Of a DNA stretch of 8,772 nucleotides, positions 6,127 to 8,772 are shown piece after piece. Below the pieces are notes generated by a model, which saw only the letters and a program-made list of their open reading frames with translations, was not told the origin of the DNA and did no database searches. The translations under genes were made by a program, and so were the position numbers. Source of the DNA: Prevotellaceae bacterium (GTDB taxonomy: Bacteria > Bacteroidota > Bacteroidia > Bacteroidales > Paludibacteraceae); NCBI GenBank assembly GCA_031255055.1, contig JAIRTG010000186.1, positions 1 to 8,772 on the forward strand. Reading direction: 5' to 3'. Position 1 is the first letter of the stretch, and each line of letters starts with the position of its first letter.

Positions 6127-6678
6127 ATGAAAGCCCGAAAACTGAAAATAACCGAAATGGACAGGCTTACGTTGGATACGTTCAAGTCGGCGAAGAAAAC
6201 GGCGTTGGTGGTGGTACTCGACAATGTCCGGAGTTTACACAATGTCGGCTCCGTTTTTCGCACCTCCGATGCTTTTCTGATAGAGGCGCTATACCTGTGC
6301 GGCATCACGGACACGCCACCGAATGTCGAAATACACAAAACCGCCTTAGGCGCCGAGGATGCCGTAGAGTGGACTTATTTTGAAGATACGCATGACGCCG
6401 TCAGACAGTTGAAAGCGGACGGTTACACCGTTTTTGCCGTCGAGCAGGCAAAGGGAAGCGTCGACCTGTCCGCGTTGGAGCCGGACAAGGACGGGAAATA
6501 CGCCCTTGTGCTGGGACACGAAGTGAAAGGCGTACAACAGAGCGTCATTGATTTGTGCGACCAATGCCTCGAGATACCTCAGTTCGGCACAAAACATTCG
6601 CTGAACGTAAGCGTCACGGGAGGAATCGTGATTTGGGAGTTCTTCAAGAAGCTGACCGCTAAAGTGATTAGTGATTAG
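6127..6678 (+). CDS. SpoU/TrmH-family RNA 2'-O-ribose methyltransferase (SPOUT)
   Basis: 183 residues. The three SPOUT/SpoU motifs are present. Motif 1 is LDNVRSLHNVGSVFRTSD at 31-48, with Asn39 and Arg45 at the conserved positions. Motif 2 is ALVLGHEVKGV at 126-136. Motif 3 is LEIPQFGTKHSLNVSVTGG at 148-166, with the SLN triad. The family forms a trefoil-knot dimer and transfers methyl from S-adenosylmethionine to a ribose 2'-OH in tRNA or rRNA; the target nucleotide cannot be told. It is a short form with no N-terminal L30-like substrate domain. The start lies 9 nt after the stop of the S41 gene. The last codons, GTG ATT AGT GAT TAG, are the first two units of a heptamer repeat array, so the terminal VISD and the stop are repeat-derived; the native C-terminus may have been slightly different. 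Confidence 0.9.
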   Translation: MKARKLKITEMDRLTLDTFKSAKKTALVVVLDNVRSLHNVGSVFRTSDAFLIEALYLCGITDTPPNVEIHKTALGAEDAVEWTYFEDTHDAVRQLKADGYTVFAVEQAKGSVDLSALEPDKDGKYALVLGHEVKGVQQSVIDLCDQCLEIPQFGTKHSLNVSVTGGIVIWEFFKKLTAKVISD

Positions 6679-6816
6679 TGTTTAGTGATTAGTGATTAGT
6701 GATTAGTGATTAGCAAGTTCGCCATGTTTAACAATTAATCATTAATCGTTAAGGTTGAATCACTAAACACTAATCACTAAACACTAATCACTAAACACTA
6801 ATCACTAATTAATCAC
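6664..6816. repeat. Heptamer repeat array forming a long imperfect inverted repeat
   Basis: The left arm (6664-6713) is seven units of GTGATTA, the third being GTGTTTA. The right arm (6758-6816) holds the inverse heptamers, with TAAACAC and TAATCAC alternating strictly, then a 4-nt remnant and a final TAATCAC. The arms can pair over roughly 45-50 bp. The 44-bp centre contains its own near-perfect 25-bp palindrome at 6728-6752, with arms built on TTAACAATTAAT around C6740. The array starts inside the 3' end of the methyltransferase gene. It may act as a transcription-end structure, but no terminator T-run is seen. Confidence 0.85.
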
Positions 6817-6823
6817 TGTCTTT

Positions 6824-6904
6824 CGGGGCGTTGCGGGGCGGAGCCCCGCTGAGGGGGTAGCGGAAGACGCCGTAGGCGGCTGAAGCGAGGGGGAGACTTC
6901 CCCC
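6824..6904 (+). repeat. 81-bp GC-rich hairpin element, copy A
   Basis: This matches the reverse complement of 8499-8579 at 78 of 81 positions. It contains a 7-bp stem GCGGGGC/GCCCCGC (6833-6849, loop GGA), a small GC hairpin around 6868-6880, and GGGGGA/TCCCCC at its right end. A pyrimidine string TCTTTCTCTTTC at 6914-6925 is also shared with the other copy, so the element may extend to about 6925. It has no coding capacity. Copies A and B bracket the MATE gene in opposite orientation. Confidence 0.85.
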
Positions 6905-7058
6905 ACCTAAATATCTTTCTCTTTCCGGAAGGATGACGACAAGTACCGAATGAGATTAGCCGCAATCGGTCGAAGCAATAATTATCTATTGTATTAAAAG
7001 AATCCTTTGCTTTTGTTAAATCGGGCGACCAAACCCTGCGCCTGTCCGGTATTCGGCG

Positions 7059-7066
7059 TACATTTG
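7059..7066 (+). promoter_or_regulatory. -7 promoter element for the MATE gene
   Basis: TACATTTG followed by CA matches TAnnTTTG exactly; no good -33 element is seen. Predicted transcription start is near 7073, about 12 nt before the ATG at 7085. This argues against any start further upstream. Confidence 0.5.
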
Positions 7067-7084
7067 CAGACTTTTTTCAAAAAA

Positions 7085-8446
7085 ATGCAGATGGTGTGGT
7101 TGAGTACATACAAAGAACAGTATAAAAAGAACTTAAAACTGGCGGCGCCCGTCATGCTGTCGCAGATGGGAATAAGCGCCGTACAACTGTTCGACAACGC
7201 GATGGTCGGACGTTTGGGCGCCCTGCCTCTGGCGGCGGTATCTTTCGGCGGGACGGTGTTTTTTCTGATTTTCATCTTCGTAACCGGGATGACCTTTGCG
7301 CTCACCCCGCTTGTCGGAGAGCAGTACGCGCAGGGGAAGCACAAAATGTCGGCCATCTATTTTCAGAACTCCTTTCTGCTTTTCGGCGTCATTGCAGCGC
7401 TGGCGTTCGCGCTTCAGTACCTTTCCATACCCTTGATGTACCATCTGGGACAGCCCCGTGAGGTTGTCGACATGGCCGTTCCCTACTATAAATACATGGT
7501 TTGGTCGATTATTCCCTACCTGATTTTCGGCTCATTCAGGCAGTTTCTCGAGGGACTCGGCAACACAACGGCCAACATGGTAATTATCATTCTCTCCAAC
7601 CTGATCAACATCCTGTTCAACTGGCTGCTGATATACGGCAACGCCGGTTTTCCCGACATGGGCGCGGCAGGCGCCGGACTGGCGACACTGATTTCACGCA
7701 TCTGTATGCCGATTTTCGCGCTGATCTACTTTCTGGTCAAGCCGAAATACAGGGACTATTTAAAAAGTTTCGGTCTCGCCCACTTCAGCCGGACATCCGT
7801 CCGGACAATGCTCAAAGTCGGCTTTCCCATTTCGTTACAAATGTTGATGGAAGGTTCGGCCTTTGCGCTCACCTCGATCATGGTCGGCTGGATAGGGACA
7901 ACAGAGATTGCCGCCAACCAGATTGCCGGCACCGTTTCCAACTTCGCCTTTATGATTGTGCTCGGACTAAGTTCGGCAACCACCATCCGGATAAGCCACG
8001 AATACGGACGACACAACTATTACGAACTGAAAAAGGCAGCCAATGCGTCCTATCATCTTTCGCTGGCGTGGAATACGATAACGGTCATTCTATTCATCAC
8101 GCTTCGGCGCCACATTGCCGCCATCTTCACCGACGACCCCGAAGTCATCCGGATCGCATCGCATTTACTTCTTTTCGTTGCCGCCTTTCAGGTATCCGAC
8201 GGTCTTCAATCCGTCAGCGTCGGCATCCTGCGGGGCATCCGGGACGTAAAAAACATCATGCAAGTAGCATTCATTTCCTACTTAGCGATCAACCTTCCGG
8301 TCGGCTACTTTTTTGCATTTATCATCGGGTGGGGTCCCGGCGGATTATGGCTTGGTTTTATTTTTGGCCTCTCCATTGCCGCCATCTTGTTGACAACCCG
8401 CTTCAAAAAGCAGTATTCCCGACTGATAAAAGGCGATTATCCCTGA
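7085..8446 (+). CDS. MATE-family multidrug/cation antiporter (NorM-like)
   Basis: 453 residues from the ATG at 7085, a normal MATE length, with about 12 hydrophobic helices in two homologous halves. Recognisable blocks are LAAPVMLSQMGISAVQLFDN at 19-38, VGRLGALPLAAVS at 41-53, RQFLEGLGNT at 152-161 and GWIGTTEIAANQIAG at 268-282. Asp37, Glu256 and Asp372 fall where V. cholerae NorM has its cation-coupling acidic residues (Asp36, Glu255, Asp371). The family expels cationic drugs or metabolites across the inner membrane in exchange for Na+ or H+. An upstream in-frame TTG at 7007 would add 26 residues, but the promoter element at 7059-7066 lies inside that extension, and those residues (with CACPVFG) look unlike a MATE N-terminus. 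It is transcribed alone, 406 bp after the methyltransferase, and is bracketed by inverted copies of the 81-bp element. Substrate unknown. Confidence 0.93.
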   Translation: MQMVWLSTYKEQYKKNLKLAAPVMLSQMGISAVQLFDNAMVGRLGALPLAAVSFGGTVFFLIFIFVTGMTFALTPLVGEQYAQGKHKMSAIYFQNSFLLFGVIAALAFALQYLSIPLMYHLGQPREVVDMAVPYYKYMVWSIIPYLIFGSFRQFLEGLGNTTANMVIIILSNLINILFNWLLIYGNAGFPDMGAAGAGLATLISRICMPIFALIYFLVKPKYRDYLKSFGLAHFSRTSVRTMLKVGFPISLQMLMEGSAFALTSIMVGWIGTTEIAANQIAGTVSNFAFMIVLGLSSATTIRISHEYGRHNYYELKKAANASYHLSLAWNTITVILFITLRRHIAAIFTDDPEVIRIASHLLLFVAAFQVSDGLQSVSVGILRGIRDVKNIMQVAFISYLAINLPVGYFFAFIIGWGPGGLWLGFIFGLSIAAILLTTRFKKQYSRLIKGDYP

Positions 8447-8498
8447 CACCGTCCGCCGCCTCTTCCGCGACAAAAAAGAAAGAGAAAGAACATCAGGG

Positions 8499-8579
8499 GG
8501 GGGAAGTCTCCCCCTCGCTTCAGCCGCCTACGGCGTCTTCCGCTACCCCCTCTGCGGGGCGCTGCCCCGCAACGCCCCG
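8499..8579 (-). repeat. 81-bp GC-rich hairpin element, copy B (inverted)
   Basis: Begins 53 bp after the MATE stop. The plus strand shows three successive hairpins: GGGGGA/TCCCCC with loop AGTC (8499-8514), GCCG/CGGC with loop CCTA (8523-8534), and an 8-bp stem TGCGGGGC/GCCCCGCA with loop GCT (8553-8571). The three differences from copy A lie in the loop of the last hairpin (two) and at its stem base (one), where B gains a T-A pair. Three further G precede the element, making a G8 run. No T-tract follows, so a classical terminator is not supported. Confidence 0.85.
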
Positions 8580-8636
8580 TCCCGATTTTCAGACCCTTCT
8601 AAGGATCACGCCTCGACAACGCCCGTATCAGCGCCG

Positions 8637-8693
8637 CGGATATTCGCGTTCTGCGCTACGGATATTCGCGTTCGGAACTGCGGATATTCGCGT
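8637..8693. repeat. Three copies of CGGATATTCGCGT at 22-bp period
   Basis: Copies start at 8637, 8659 and 8681, exactly 22 bp apart, about two helical turns. The core is close to palindromic (GCGGATATTCGC against its complement differs at only two symmetric positions). The spacers between the copies, TCTGCGCTA and TCGGAACTG, are partly similar. No gene lies within reach on the right side of the window, so a regulated target cannot be named. The remaining sequence of 8447-8772 holds no gene. Confidence 0.7.
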
Positions 8694-8728
8694 GGGGATC
8701 TCCATCACATAAATCAATCCGAATCACA

Positions 8729-8745
8729 AGAATCACAGTTCGGAC
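8729..8745 (-). repeat. 17-bp word, right copy of a long-range inverted repeat
   Basis: AGAATCACAGTTCGGAC is the exact reverse complement of 1234-1250. On its left, GAATCACA at 8721-8728 is nearly repeated by GAATCACA at 8730-8737, so this copy sits in a small run of similar words. Probably a member of a dispersed genomic repeat family. Confidence 0.6.
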
Positions 8746-8772
8746 AAATAGCCGCAGCTCGGGGTGAGAGAC

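Noticed and set aside
6664..6816. CRISPR-like reading of the repeat array
   Set aside because: The units are contiguous 7-mers with no unique spacers, and no cas genes are present.
7007..7084. Extension of the MATE protein from a TTG at 7007
   Set aside because: The extension contains the promoter -7 element at 7059-7066 and residues unlike a MATE N-terminus; the ATG at 7085 gives a normal length.
7501..8712. Long rightward open frame of about 400 codons
   Set aside because: It lies in another frame of the MATE gene, its translation is rich in Arg, His and Ser with no fold pattern, and its end runs through the repeat elements. The overlapping MATE frame has clear family motifs.

Overview
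The window looks like chromosomal DNA of a Bacteroidales bacterium (Bacteroidota). The evidence is a set of TAnnTTTG-type -7 promoter elements, A-rich leaders without strong Shine-Dalgarno sites, a DUF3316-type outer-membrane protein, a Bacteroides-style oligosaccharide flippase, and an S41-family lipoprotein. Genus-level assignment (Tannerellaceae- or Dysgonomonadaceae-like) would be a guess.

Layout. Positions 1-4028 are read leftwards and positions 4200-8446 rightwards, from a divergent promoter region at about 4029-4199. The left half is the edge of a surface-polysaccharide locus: a GTG-started flippase cut by the window edge (1-623), an 883-bp gene-free stretch (624-1506), a GT-B (GT4-like) glycosyltransferase broken into N- and C-terminal halves by two in-frame stops (1507-2580), and a GT2 glycosyltransferase (2577-3449) overlapping it by ATGA. 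A YbaN/DUF454 membrane protein (3672-4028) lies upstream with its own promoter. The glycosyltransferase pair looks clearly more AT-rich than the right half, as is common for transferred polysaccharide genes.

The right half is a compact rightward unit: a DUF3316-like protein (4200-5048), an S41 peptidase-like lipoprotein (5098-6117) and a SpoU/TrmH-family RNA 2'-O-methyltransferase (6127-6678). It is followed by a repeat-rich spacer and a MATE multidrug efflux transporter (7085-8446) with its own promoter.

The most unusual content is repeat DNA. A heptamer repeat array (GTGATTA/GTGTTTA) folds back on itself after the methyltransferase and supplies that gene's stop codon. An 81-bp GC-rich hairpin element occurs twice in opposite orientation (78/81 identical), bracketing the MATE gene. 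A triple 22-bp-period repeat lies near the right end. A 17-bp word near 1234 recurs inverted near 8729, and a G15 tract lies upstream of the flippase. I found no defence system, CRISPR array, RNA gene, integrase or intact transposase. The best candidates for something undescribed are the hairpin element flanking the MATE gene and the split glycosyltransferase.
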